A stretch of DNA of 37,997 nt from Thermoanaerobaculum sp. (GCA_021154885.1 JAJKHS010000120.1:1-37997), one strand, 5' to 3'. Shown: positions 16,030 through 24,392, counted from the first letter of the stretch. The notes: generated by a model not told the origin, from the sequence alone. Made by a program: numbers and translations.

Positions 16030-18585
16030 CTATCGTCCAACAAGCACAAATGCAGCCCAGTGCGCCTCGGAGTTAGCCTGCTTCAGCTTACGCTTGATCT
16101 CAGTCAACGCCTCGTCTGGCGCCTTGCCTGAATCCACTGCCGTCAAGAATTCGCTGACCAAGGTCGCCGTTACTGGATCGTCGTAGACCTTCCACCGGGT
16201 TACGACGGAATCCAACGCTCCAGCGGCGAAAAGCGCATAAGGAAGTCCCAATATCCCTTCTCCGGAGGCTACGCGACCACTTCCACTCTCGCAGCTTGAG
16301 ACGACAACCAACTCCGTAGGCATGTCAAACAATGCGAGCTCTCGAGCCCTGATGTATCGGTCACTCTCGCTACCTCCCTCCGGCCGTCCAAGCACCAACG
16401 CGCTGAGCGCCGGATTCTTGTCATCCAGGTATCCGTGCGCTGATAGTAGAACCATGCGCGATCGACCCAATCGACCAGAAGCATTCAAGTCAAATAAGTT
16501 TTTACGCGTTGCTGATGGACCACGAAATAGCGAGGTGCCTTCCACCAACATGAATCTCTTCGCGAGGGTTTCAACTTCGCGGGAAGAAAACGGAAGATCT
16601 TCGAATTGCTCTAATTGACCTGTCGCAGAGGGGCTTTCGGGTGGCGTGTCGGAGTATTTGGCACCTCCAAACACGAGCAGGCGAGCGTCGCGGCTACGGC
16701 CAGCCTGAGCGACATTCGTTAGGAGCGTAAGCATTGTCCATGAGTGCACGTACCGGACAATATGGCGGTCCACTACGAGCGCATCGCCATCATTGAGCGT
16801 TTCGAAAGGAATGCTCCAAAGGGACCCCTCTGGCGAAATAACCCACCGGCGGTAATTGGAGAGCACAGACCGAATTGGGTCAGGCAACAACTGGTTCGAT
16901 AGTGCGCTTCTTACCTTCTCGACTGAAGTCACGATCTCGGCGCCCGGGAACGAGGCGCCTCCCGGAGCAACAAAGAACGCGTCCCGAAAATACCAGACTT
17001 CGTTGCCGTTTTTGGAAATTCCCGCGAGGCCCTCTGCATGGGACAGCCCCTGAACATAGGCATCTACTGTATATTCAAGACCAGTCGCGTTTCCAAGATT
17101 AATAAGGCTCAGCTTGCCGGATGGTTCCAATATGGCAACGAGAACTTCAAGCTGCGGGCCATCGACACGCCTGGTAAGATAACTAATGAAAACTTCGTCA
17201 GCGCGGAGAACCTTGGCTACGTTGGTCGGATTTTGGATACGTGGCTGAGTCGCAACCTGGAAACGCATAGATCGTCCAGAGACATCGTCGAACATATTGG
17301 CAAACCTAATCTTGGCTGCCTGCAGCTGCCCAGCCAGAGCTTGCCGCTTAGCCTGGTCAGGGATTCCAGCCTCGAGCTGCGCTTCGAGGTCGCTCACGAG
17401 AGTCTCCGCAGTTTTCAGTGCAGTTGCGTCCGATCTCGGTACGAGGTCATCAGCCAACGCGAGTCGAAGCGAAAAGGCATCGCGTAGCGACCGCGCTTTC
17501 GACCACTCCATTCCATAGAACGCATCGAGCACCCTTCCGGCCTCTGCGGCTGCGAAGGAGAATCGTTTATAAGCACCAGCGCTCTTTTCGAAGAAGACTT
17601 GGCGATCCGCAGGCAGACGGAGGCGGAGTCTCTCGCGCTCAACAAGGGCAACGTAGTCGCCGAGAATCGGAACAGCGAGAGCGGCGTCGATATCCGCAGT
17701 GGCGAAACCAAGATTCGCCAGTAGCGGAAATGTCCGGGGATGGTCCGGGCCGAGGAGCGCCCGAAGGCCTTCGTAGCTGGCTTTGAGGCCGGCAAGAGTC
17801 TCAGCCTGGTTTTTGCTGCCGTCTTGCTGAGCCACTCGGTTCAACAGATACCAAGCTGAGTTAGCTAGTTCGTACCGCTCAGGATCACCTGCATCAAACT
17901 CGCCGACAGCTCTGATAGTTTCCCGAGCTACCGACCGAGCACGATCGAAGCGCCTGAGACGAAACGCTGTCGCAGCGACGTTCCATTTCGCGATCACAAT
18001 CTGTTTGCGCTTGACTACAGTCTCGACATGCTCGCGCGGCATTGCTGTGATGAGACGTTCTTGGCTGGCTACTATCGATTCCGCGGTGGTTAACGCGCGT
18101 TCCCACTGTAGCGTCAGCACATAGAGCTTCGAAAGAAGTGAGAGCGATTGGAGGGTAAACACATTATCAGCACCGTAACATTTCTCACGGGCCTGGTAAT
18201 TGGCTTCGGCATCTACCAACGCCTGTCCATAGTCTCGCAACTCAATACGCGCAACAATCACATTGTTCACTGCATCCAGGTAAAGATGGTGTGTCGGAGC
18301 CACAAATTTGGCGATCGTGTTGACATATGCCAACAAATCGGTCAAAGCCTCCTGAGGTCGACCAGCAGCGAGTAGATCTACGCCGCGTCGGTATGGACCA
18401 TCTAGAGCCTGAAGCCGGCTCCGCTGGGTAGCTTCGGTTTCACGAGCAAGGGCTTCATCCGTAATAATGTTACATCTGTGGATGAATAGAGGGTCTATGC
18501 TCCCAGGCGGCTGAGCTTGAGCGATTAACTTAGCGGGGCCAAGCAGGGTGAAGCAAAACAGGAGAATTTTTATCCAAACTCGCAT
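16030..18585 (-). CDS. Exported CHAT-domain cysteine protease with TPR-like N-terminus
   Basis: An 851-residue protein. A signal peptide (MRVWIKILLFCFTLLGPAKL, cleavage near AQA) is followed by about 380 residues of helical, TPR-like repeats (for example YLDAVNNVIVARIELRDYGQ). The C-terminal CHAT domain carries the catalytic dyad, His717 in LLSAHGYLD and Cys765 in VVVSSCESGSG, with the terminal LPYALFAAGA and AHWAAFVLVG motifs. CHAT proteases are caspase relatives; intracellular ones act in defence, but this one is predicted to be exported. The start overlaps nothing; its Shine-Dalgarno (TTAGGTG) includes the stop codon of the upstream hydrolase gene. Base composition is lower in GC than the flanks, which suggests acquisition. 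Substrate is unknown; the adjacent hydrolase is a candidate. Confidence 0.9.
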   Translation of the reverse strand: MRVWIKILLFCFTLLGPAKLIAQAQPPGSIDPLFIHRCNIITDEALARETEATQRSRLQALDGPYRRGVDLLAAGRPQEALTDLLAYVNTIAKFVAPTHHLYLDAVNNVIVARIELRDYGQALVDAEANYQAREKCYGADNVFTLQSLSLLSKLYVLTLQWERALTTAESIVASQERLITAMPREHVETVVKRKQIVIAKWNVAATAFRLRRFDRARSVARETIRAVGEFDAGDPERYELANSAWYLLNRVAQQDGSKNQAETLAGLKASYEGLRALLGPDHPRTFPLLANLGFATADIDAALAVPILGDYVALVERERLRLRLPADRQVFFEKSAGAYKRFSFAAAEAGRVLDAFYGMEWSKARSLRDAFSLRLALADDLVPRSDATALKTAETLVSDLEAQLEAGIPDQAKRQALAGQLQAAKIRFANMFDDVSGRSMRFQVATQPRIQNPTNVAKVLRADEVFISYLTRRVDGPQLEVLVAILEPSGKLSLINLGNATGLEYTVDAYVQGLSHAEGLAGISKNGNEVWYFRDAFFVAPGGASFPGAEIVTSVEKVRSALSNQLLPDPIRSVLSNYRRWVISPEGSLWSIPFETLNDGDALVVDRHIVRYVHSWTMLTLLTNVAQAGRSRDARLLVFGGAKYSDTPPESPSATGQLEQFEDLPFSSREVETLAKRFMLVEGTSLFRGPSATRKNLFDLNASGRLGRSRMVLLSAHGYLDDKNPALSALVLGRPEGGSESDRYIRARELALFDMPTELVVVSSCESGSGRVASGEGILGLPYALFAAGALDSVVTRWKVYDDPVTATLVSEFLTAVDSGKAPDEALTEIKRKLKQANSEAHWAAFVLVGR

Positions 18586-18595
18586 GGTTTGGCAC

Positions 18596-19927
18596 CTAAT
18601 GGCTGATTTCCCAAAATTCTGCCCCGGTTCGGCTTTCTTTGGTTAGACCGCGCTGGGCGGCTGGCAGACCCTGAGCAACCCAGCGTCTAAGGTCAACTCG
18701 CAACAAGGGGTTGTCGATTACGTACGAGTGGCCATAGCCTCTGAGCTTCGGTGCGACTGCGCTGGCATCGACAGTGTCTGCCTGCTGGACGGTAAAAACC
18801 CGTTTCCTCGAGTCGCCGATTGGAGGTGCTGCATGCACGATCGACGATGCCAGTAGCGCGAGGTCATTTGCGGACGTATAAAAGAGCCAGCCTTTAGCTG
18901 GAAGCTTTCTGATGCGAGGCCAGAGCTCGCGGAATTCGCCTTCATAGAGGTCCGCCGCCGCGAGAGCGATGCGCGTCAGCTTCGGGAGCTGTGCTTTCTG
19001 TAGCTCAAGCTGCGACAAAGTGCGAGTAACGAGACGCGAACCCATGCTATGAGCCACGAGAATAACTTCGTCAATATCTGGATGCGAAAGCAGCCACAGC
19101 AACTCAGGCCTCAGTCGCTCAATTGAAGGCTCTATATTTTCCTCGTCGTTCCAGTATTTCGGAAGGGAACCTTGGGATGGCCAGCTAAGAGCAACAGGCA
19201 ACACATCGATGTGCAGTCCAAACGAGAGTCGCGCGAGAGCCTGGATCGCTTCGGGGTACGTCACATTAAACCCATGGACGAAGATCAAGACACGGGTAAG
19301 CTCGCCATGGGGCAAGCTGGCCTTGTAATCTCTAATGTGCTTTGTTATATCTTCGCGGGTAAGAGTCTCGGGAGCATCAACGGACACTCCCCCTTGAGCG
19401 TTAGCCTCGGTGACAATCTTAACGCCATGTGGCACTGGTGAGGTTACACTGTAGTCCTCTGCCGGCATCCGCGCCACAACACGACCGTACGTAACTCCAC
19501 TTGCCACTCGTTCCCAACCAAAATACTTATGCCCATCGTGCGGAGCTGAAAGAGGCTGCCGGTCGGTGACGAACAACACTGGGACAAGCGCAAAGGGTGT
19601 TTTAAGGGCAGGCCCTCGCCTAACCGCCTCGGCAGGGGCCGCCTCTTCGCGAGCGCATTGGACTTGCTCTAGCTCCCGCAGAGCCTGTTCTTGAAGTTCC
19701 CGGTACTCCTTAGGGCGCTGTTCTGGCACGATCTTGGCAAGCTGTGCCAGCGTGCCATTTAAGTGCGATTCGAGATCGGCGAGTTGCGCCGGCTGCGACT
19801 TGCACTGAGCGACCGCGTTAGCACTGAGGACGATTAATATTGATGCTGCAATTACGACACGCACCAGCGGCAGCTCTAGTCTGACCGTATAAGGGTCCGG
19901 CTTCATCATGGTCCACTGTAGCCGCAT
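18596..19927 (-). CDS. Exported alpha/beta hydrolase (DUF900/COG4782)
   Basis: A 443-residue protein with an N-terminal signal segment (about residues 21-40, ending SANAVA) and a coiled helical stretch (49-95). The C-terminal DUF900 hydrolase has the oxyanion motif VHGFNVTYPE, the nucleophile elbow VAHSMGSR (Ser294), and a candidate catalytic His in GYGHSYVID near the end. An acidic residue in SANDLALL is a possible third member. Activity is likely esterase or lipase, with unknown substrate. ATG 19927 lies 6 bases after AAAGGAGG. It precedes the CHAT gene by 10 bases on the same strand, so the two are probably co-transcribed and translationally coupled. Confidence 0.87.
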   Translation of the reverse strand: MRLQWTMMKPDPYTVRLELPLVRVVIAASILIVLSANAVAQCKSQPAQLADLESHLNGTLAQLAKIVPEQRPKEYRELQEQALRELEQVQCAREEAAPAEAVRRGPALKTPFALVPVLFVTDRQPLSAPHDGHKYFGWERVASGVTYGRVVARMPAEDYSVTSPVPHGVKIVTEANAQGGVSVDAPETLTREDITKHIRDYKASLPHGELTRVLIFVHGFNVTYPEAIQALARLSFGLHIDVLPVALSWPSQGSLPKYWNDEENIEPSIERLRPELLWLLSHPDIDEVILVAHSMGSRLVTRTLSQLELQKAQLPKLTRIALAAADLYEGEFRELWPRIRKLPAKGWLFYTSANDLALLASSIVHAAPPIGDSRKRVFTVQQADTVDASAVAPKLRGYGHSYVIDNPLLRVDLRRWVAQGLPAAQRGLTKESRTGAEFWEISH

Positions 19928-20106
19928 AGGTAGCCTCCTTTCCCCGTGGCTCCATCCCTCTCGAGCGTGGCAGCCAGACTAGATATGGCGTGGACGTCCG
20001 AGGCGGATCCTTCCAGAGGATGTGTATATAACGGCTAATCTTGTGCTAACCGCAGGCGAAAAGCAAGGGCCGGGCGCGCGGAGGCCGACTTTGCACCCAA
20101 TATCTG

Positions 20107-20988
20107 TCAGATCTGCCCCTCCCATCCGTCGCCATGGGCGCGGAAGGCGGCGCGGATGGCCGCCGCCGTCGCCGCCGGCAGCGGTCCCTTCGCGACCTGC
20201 TCGACGTTCTGCCGCAGGTGCTCGAGCCGGCTCGTCCCTACGATCGCACAGTGGACGCCGTCCTGCCAAGCGGCGAAGCGCAGAGCGAGCTCGGTCCATT
20301 CGTAAGGGCCGGGATCGAGGCCGAGGGCGCGCCAGCGTTCCCAGTAGAGCGCGACGTCCGTGGCGGCCGGGCGTTCGGCGAAACGCCAGGGGGCGTTGGC
20401 GGCGGGGCGCTTGGCGATCACCCCCAGGCCGCGCTCCTTCGCCGCCGGCAGCGCCCGTTCGATCGCCCGCTGGTCGACCAGGTTGACCGACGTCTCGACG
20501 CTGCCGAAGGCCCCGGACTCAATGGCCCATGCGAGCGGCGCGTTGTCGCCGGAGTAGGCGGCGACCCGCACCTTCCCGTCGGCCACCGCGGCCTGCAACG
20601 CGGCGACGACCTCGCCGCGCTCCAGCACCGCGAGCGGGCAGGAGTGGAGATGGACGACGTCGATGCGGTCGGTGCGCAGCCGGCCGAGGGCGGCGTCCAC
20701 CCCGGCCGCGATCACCGGGAAGGTCCAGTCGTCAAAACCGGGGATGCCGTAGCCGACCTTGGTCGAGAGGACGAATTCGTCGCGGCGGCCGGCGAGGTGG
20801 CGGCCGATCCGCTCCTCGGAGAGGCCGTAGGAGCGCGCCGTGTCGATCAGGGTGACGCCGAGGTCGAGAGCGCCGTGGAGGAGTCGGCCGACCTCCGCCT
20901 CGGGGAGCGCCGGATCGCCGACGTGCCCGGCGCCAAGCCCAAGGATGGGGACGGCGAGGCCGGTCCTGCCGAAGGGTCGGAGCTCCAT
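20107..20988 (-). CDS. Aldo/keto reductase (copy 2)
   Basis: A 293-residue paralogue of the reductase at 3163-4053, with the same tetrad (Asp49, Tyr54, Lys77, His115). By eye the two differ at about 19 positions, including Gly90Phe, Tyr85Phe, Ala29Pro and the GETV/AATA change, plus a three-Ala deletion near residue 208. The similarity extends into short flanks: a GCGCGAGTCTAGCGCGAGT block upstream and CAGATCTGAC downstream. In copy 1 an SGNH gene begins at this point, but here sequence diverges after the same initial codons. So a block of about 0.9 kb has been duplicated or converted. The substrate is unknown. Confidence 0.93.
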   Translation of the reverse strand: MELRPFGRTGLAVPILGLGAGHVGDPALPEAEVGRLLHGALDLGVTLIDTARSYGLSEERIGRHLAGRRDEFVLSTKVGYGIPGFDDWTFPVIAAGVDAALGRLRTDRIDVVHLHSCPLAVLERGEVVAALQAAVADGKVRVAAYSGDNAPLAWAIESGAFGSVETSVNLVDQRAIERALPAAKERGLGVIAKRPAANAPWRFAERPAATDVALYWERWRALGLDPGPYEWTELALRFAAWQDGVHCAIVGTSRLEHLRQNVEQVAKGPLPAATAAAIRAAFRAHGDGWEGQI

Positions 20989-21246
20989 AAGGCGCGAGTC
21001 TAGCGCGAGTTGAGTGGTGTGCGCTCACAGAACCCTCGCAGCCGTTTTCCGACAGGCCGTCGAGAGACTGCTGAAATTTTTCCGGTGCATCCGTCAATAC
21101 AGAGACGAGGGATACGGCCCACGCGTTGCTCCGGATCCCCGGGTCAGCCGGGCGATTCCGGAGATAGATCCTGAGGCCAGTCATCCCCCTCATGAGAGAT
21201 CATCCGATCTCTCAAGGCCATAACGAGACGGACCAAGGAGGATGCC

Positions 21247-21531
21247 ATGCTTGAGATCCTGGCGCTCATCTACCTGACCCGGAAGAACGGAGGCATCGCG
21301 GAGAAGAAGGGGAATAAGCCCGGTCTCTATAAGTTTCTGACCGTCTTGTTGTGGATTGGCGGTGAGATCGTCGGGGGCATCCTCGGGGCGATTGTCGCCA
21401 GCGGGAGCGATGAGATGGGTCCCCTCTACCTGTTCGCCCTGGTGGGTGCCTTGGCGGGCGCCGGCCTGTCTCGTCTGATCGTGAACAATCTGTCGACATT
21501 GACCTCTTTGCAGACCGAGGTGTTCGACTGA
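21247..21531 (+). CDS. Small membrane protein (94 aa)
   Basis: An ATG with AAGGAGG 6 bases upstream starts a 94-residue protein. It has three hydrophobic stretches: LEILALIYL (2-10), KFLTVLLWIGGEIVGGILGA (about 29-48) and LYLFALVGALAGAGLSRLIV (about 60-79). The middle segment has GxxxG-like packing. A charged loop (RKNGGIAEKKGNKPG) follows the first segment. I do not recognise a family; the hydrophobic, Gly-rich profile suggests an inner-membrane protein. It stands alone on the plus strand. Confidence 0.75.
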   Translation: MLEILALIYLTRKNGGIAEKKGNKPGLYKFLTVLLWIGGEIVGGILGAIVASGSDEMGPLYLFALVGALAGAGLSRLIVNNLSTLTSLQTEVFD

Positions 21532-21594
21532 GAAGGAGCAATGCCCAGAGGGCCGAAGGCATAAGCCTGAGAGGAGAGAAAAGGAGCCTGGCAC

Positions 21595-21660
21595 CCGGGC
21601 CGACGTTGCAGGGCGGGTCGAGCCCCCTCCCACCCCTCCAGACCCGCCCCTACCCTAAGT
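21595..21660. repeat. Dispersed G-rich intergenic repeat, copy 2 (inverted)
   Basis: CAGGGCGGGTCGAGCCCCCT through CCAGACCCGCCCCTACCCTA is the reverse complement of the block at 9185-9265. It begins right after a CCTGGCACC palindrome half (21587-21595). No gene is present between 21532 and 21938, and this stretch of 407 bases holds only this repeat and the inverted-repeat element that follows. Confidence 0.6.
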
Positions 21661-21671
21661 AAGTTGGCGCC

Positions 21672-21815
21672 TATACCTCTATCCCCTCTCCCGCCCCCTC
21701 GCCACCCCCTCACCGGGAGAGGGGGAACGCAACGCGAACATCTTCTCTTGCCTTTCTCCCTCTTCTCCCGGCGACGGGGGGGAGGCTGGGAGAAGAAGGG
21801 CCGGGGTGATGAGGG
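21672..21815. repeat. Intergenic inverted-repeat element, copy B
   Basis: Left arm CCTCTCCCGCCCCCTCGCC with ACCGGGAGAGGG; right arm CTTCTCCCGGCGACGGGGGG with GGGAGAAGAAGGGCCGGGGT. It matches the element at 1-205 in arm sequence and layout, with a shorter and diverged spacer. It lies upstream of the Uma2-type gene. Confidence 0.6.
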
Positions 21816-21938
21816 TCTTGGGTGGCGGCGCTGAGGGGGAGTAGGCACCTCGTCGCTTCTCTCCGCTCCCGGCTCTTCCCTGCGTACCCAGAATGCGTTA
21901 TCTTTGACGCCACCGGGAAGACTCCCTATACTCGGACC

Positions 21939-22832
21939 ATGACCGAGCCCACGAGGAGAGCACTGCACCGCGAGGGCGGCTCAGGGGCTGGCAACAGCCG
22001 GCCGGAGGAGGAGACCGACTCCGACAGGAGCCTGCTCCTGCGCTGGGTCAGACGTCCGGATGGCCGTATGGAGCTGCTGGAGCTGCCGCTCACCCGGGAG
22101 GACTACCTCAATCCGCAGCTCGGAGACAAATGGGTGCAGGGCAGACCGCACGGCAGGGCCATTCTGGATCTGGCGGATCGGCTGGAGCGCTGCTTCGACT
22201 CCCGGCCCGAATTCCTGGTCCTGTTCGACGTCCAGCACGTTCTCGGGCGGGGCCTGCCCAAGCCCGCCCCGGACGTCTCGGTCATCCGCAGCGCCCGCGA
22301 TCCGGATCGCATCAATACCAGCTACAACATGGCCAGACAGGGCGTGCCGCCATGCCTGATCGTCGAGGTGATCTCGCCGCGGGACGCCCGCATCCGCGAG
22401 GTCGACGAGGTCGACAAAGTGCAGCTCTATCAGCGGATCGGGGTATCCGAGTACCTGCTGCTGGAGCTGCCGCGCGAGCCGGCCGGCCGCCTCCGGATCT
22501 TCGGTTACCGGCTGGACCCGGCCGGGACGTACCAGGAGATCGTGCCCGACGAGCAGGGCCGGCTGCTCTCCGAGACCACGGGGCTGTGGTTCTCCATCTC
22601 GCCGAAAGGGGATCAGGTGGTCATCCGTGAGGTCGCCACCGGGGAGCTGGTGCCTACCTCCAAAGAAGAGAAGAAAAACAGGTTGCGGGCTGAAGCCAAA
22701 GCAGCCCGCGAGGCCACCGCTCGCCAAGTCGCCGACGAGGCCCGCCAGGCCGCCGAAGCGAAGGCGGCCACCGCCGAGGCCGAGCTCACCCGTCTGCGCG
22801 CCGAGCTCGAGCGCCTGCGCAGCGGCGGATGA
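21939..22832 (+). CDS. Uma2-family (DUF820) PD-(D/E)XK-fold protein with coiled-coil tail
   Basis: A 297-residue protein. The central domain has the Uma2 signature: PDVSVIRSARDPDR (Asp112), CLIVEVISP (Glu143), then the DEVDKVQLYQRIGVSEYLLL segment with Lys160. Uma2 proteins are a PD-(D/E)XK restriction-endonuclease-like family, abundant in cyanobacteria and some Acidobacteriota; the in vivo role is poorly known. Residues about 245-297 form an Ala/Glu/Arg-rich helix predicted to be coiled coil. ATG 21939 is chosen because the residues upstream look like low-complexity; the ribosome site is weak. Standing alone, it may be an orphan nuclease or a plain hypothetical. Confidence 0.85.
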   Translation: MTEPTRRALHREGGSGAGNSRPEEETDSDRSLLLRWVRRPDGRMELLELPLTREDYLNPQLGDKWVQGRPHGRAILDLADRLERCFDSRPEFLVLFDVQHVLGRGLPKPAPDVSVIRSARDPDRINTSYNMARQGVPPCLIVEVISPRDARIREVDEVDKVQLYQRIGVSEYLLLELPREPAGRLRIFGYRLDPAGTYQEIVPDEQGRLLSETTGLWFSISPKGDQVVIREVATGELVPTSKEEKKNRLRAEAKAAREATARQVADEARQAAEAKAATAEAELTRLRAELERLRSGG

Positions 22833-22851
22833 GTCGGCCGCCTCCTTTCAC

Positions 22852-22984
22852 TCACTCAGGAATTAGGGCAGTCCAGGGGATTCCAATCGCTGTAGGGTAG
22901 GTGTCGTCGCTATAGTAGTAGAACTCGCTGGACACCCGCAAAGTCGCAATCCCACCACCCAGGATCCTGGCACCCAGGCACCGC
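22852..22984 (-). pseudogene. 3' fragment of a small secreted-protein gene
   Basis: On the minus strand, a frame ending at 22852 encodes GGGIATLRVSSEFYYYSDDT and continues to a natural stop after IPWTALIPE. The FYYYSDDTYPTAIG pattern resembles the C-terminus of small bacterial secreted proteins with an S-E-x-YYSD motif. No start codon or signal peptide can be placed: the frame enters a CCTGGCACC palindrome and the permease remnant at about 22970. It is probably a decayed gene. Confidence 0.45.
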
Positions 22985-23043
22985 CCGGGAGGTCCGGAGC
23001 CCAAGTGCACGCCCTGGACGCGGAGGTCCCCGCCGAAGGCTGA
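22980..23043 (+). pseudogene. Fragment of an ADOP/MacB-type permease gene
   Basis: A block of 64 bases matches the coding region at about 15396-15455 almost exactly (CCCGGGAGGTCCGGAGCCAA, then GTGCACGCCCTGGACGCGGA). A single extra C breaks the frame, and a TGA follows. No FtsX domain remains. It is a residue of a duplicated or lost permease gene. Confidence 0.6.
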
Positions 23044-23121
23044 ACGAAACGTTTCCGTAGCTCAAAAACCCCTTCCGAAGCCGCCTCCCGCCCGGGCATT
23101 CTGCTGCTGGGAGGTTCACGG

Positions 23122-23520
23122 CTAGTTGACGATGGTCAAGGGCCCATAGGTCCTTCCCTGCGACGCCCCCCCGTGAGCGGAAACCGTCTGATTCACCTGA
23201 TAGGTATCGGCCGCGAGCCCCGTAAAGGAGACCTCGCCGCCGGGCGCGCTCGGCGAAGCCCCCTGGGAGAGGCCGGTGGAGGCACTGAACACTTCCCAAC
23301 CGACGGCCGTCAGGAGGCTCTGGGGCTCGGACCGGGACGCATCCCGGCACACGATCGTGTTCGCCGCCACATGGCACTGCCCGCCGACGAAGATGCTCAC
23401 GGTTTCGGTGGGCAAGGGTGAGGGTGAGGAAGAGGTGGAGTGCGCCTGGCAACCCGCCAGCATCGCCAGGGCCAGGCTGCCACAGAGGACGAGACGGTGG
23501 ACCCGCTTGCATCGAATCAT
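23122..23520 (-). CDS. Small putative lipoprotein (132 aa)
   Basis: A signal peptide with a lipobox, SLALAMLAGC (Cys24), then a Ser/Pro-rich tether and a compact domain of about 90 residues with two further cysteines (49 and 58) and the TGLAADTYQVNQTVSAHGG stretch. No family is recognised; beta-sandwich-like surface lipoproteins have comparable patterns. ATG 23520 has TAGGAG 8 bases upstream. A 42-bp block beginning 21 bases upstream of the start is repeated ahead of the GH25 gene, so the two could share regulation. Confidence 0.75.
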   Translation of the reverse strand: MIRCKRVHRLVLCGSLALAMLAGCQAHSTSSSPSPLPTETVSIFVGGQCHVAANTIVCRDASRSEPQSLLTAVGWEVFSASTGLSQGASPSAPGGEVSFTGLAADTYQVNQTVSAHGGASQGRTYGPLTIVN

Positions 23521-23540
23521 GGGACAGGCTCCTAAGAAGT

Positions 23541-23582
23541 TGTTGACCTTGAGACGCCGATGCGGGCCGGTTCGTGAATTTT
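23541..23582. repeat. Direct repeat, copy 1 (upstream of the lipoprotein)
   Basis: TGTTGACCTTGAGACGCCGA then TGCGGGCCGGTTCGTGAATT. It matches 24351-24392 closely, the first 17 bases being identical. The two copies flank the GH25 gene, and each lies just upstream of a minus-strand gene start. Confidence 0.65.
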
Positions 23583-23627
23583 GGATCTTCTCCGCGGAGG
23601 GACGAGGGGAGGAGACTATGGAAAAGC

Positions 23628-24296
23628 TCACAGCCAGGGCATCGCGAGGCTGGACGCCATCTGTTGCAGGCTCTGCAGATTGCCCTGGAAGACGTCGAGG
23701 TCCACCGGGCCGCTGATCCCCTCCACGCTGGCGGTCTGCGAGAACTGCCAGAAGCGCCACTTTTGCCAACCCGCCGGCAGGGGTGCCGGAGCCTCGACCC
23801 CGTATTCGGCCACCCAGAGCGGATATTCGCCAAACTGCAAAGTCCACAGAGTGTCCCAGAACCCGCGGTTCGTGTAGAGGATGGGGATGCGTAATGTCCT
23901 CTGGCGGACCAGCGAGAGCCAGCTCTGGATCCCCTGAACCACCTCCTCCGAACTCTGATTGCCGGCAGTCTCGATGTCGAGAGCCGGCGGCAGGTCTCCC
24001 GGCGCGAGCAGAGGCTGCCCACCGTCCGGCCAGACGGTGCTGAGGAAGTGCTCGGCCTGCTCCTGCGGGTCGCTGCCGGGATCGTAGTAGTGATAGGCGC
24101 CACGGACCAGCCCCGCCGCCTTGACACCCGGCCAGTTGGCGCTGAACTCGGGATCGATCTCGGAGACACCCTCCGTCGCCTTGATGAAAGCGAACCGATA
24201 GCTCTGACGGGCCACGCTGTTCCAGTCCACGGTGCCCTGGAAGTGGCTCACGTCGAGCCCCAACACCCAGGAGGGATCGAGATCCGGATTTGCCAT
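23628..24296 (-). CDS. Glycoside hydrolase family 25 lysozyme-like muramidase
   Basis: A 222-residue GH25 protein. The N-terminal strand GLDVSHFQGTVDW (Asp15) and the AFIKATEG, GAYHYYDPGSDP and ALDIET motifs are family landmarks; Asp107 and Glu109 in ALDIET form the conserved DxE pair. The chain ends in DLDVFQGN, the typical last strand, after WRFWQFSQTA. GH25 enzymes cleave the beta-1,4 bond of peptidoglycan. No signal peptide is seen, so it depends on lysis or another export route, or acts in a conflict context. A truncated second GH25 exists at 32017-32130. Direct repeats at 23541 and 24351 bracket the gene. Confidence 0.92.
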   Translation of the reverse strand: MANPDLDPSWVLGLDVSHFQGTVDWNSVARQSYRFAFIKATEGVSEIDPEFSANWPGVKAAGLVRGAYHYYDPGSDPQEQAEHFLSTVWPDGGQPLLAPGDLPPALDIETAGNQSSEEVVQGIQSWLSLVRQRTLRIPILYTNRGFWDTLWTLQFGEYPLWVAEYGVEAPAPLPAGWQKWRFWQFSQTASVEGISGPVDLDVFQGNLQSLQQMASSLAMPWL

Positions 24297-24350
24297 GATT
24301 TCACCTCACAAAAGTCATTCGTAGGATTGCGTAAGCCGTGGGGCGTACGG

Positions 24351-24392
24351 TGTTGACCTTGAGACGCAGATGCGGTCGAGGCTGTGAATTTT
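24351..24392. repeat. Direct repeat, copy 2 (upstream of GH25)
   Basis: TGTTGACCTTGAGACGCAGA then TGCGGTCGAGGCTGTGAATT. It is the partner of 23541-23582 and lies 55 bases upstream of the GH25 start. Confidence 0.65.
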
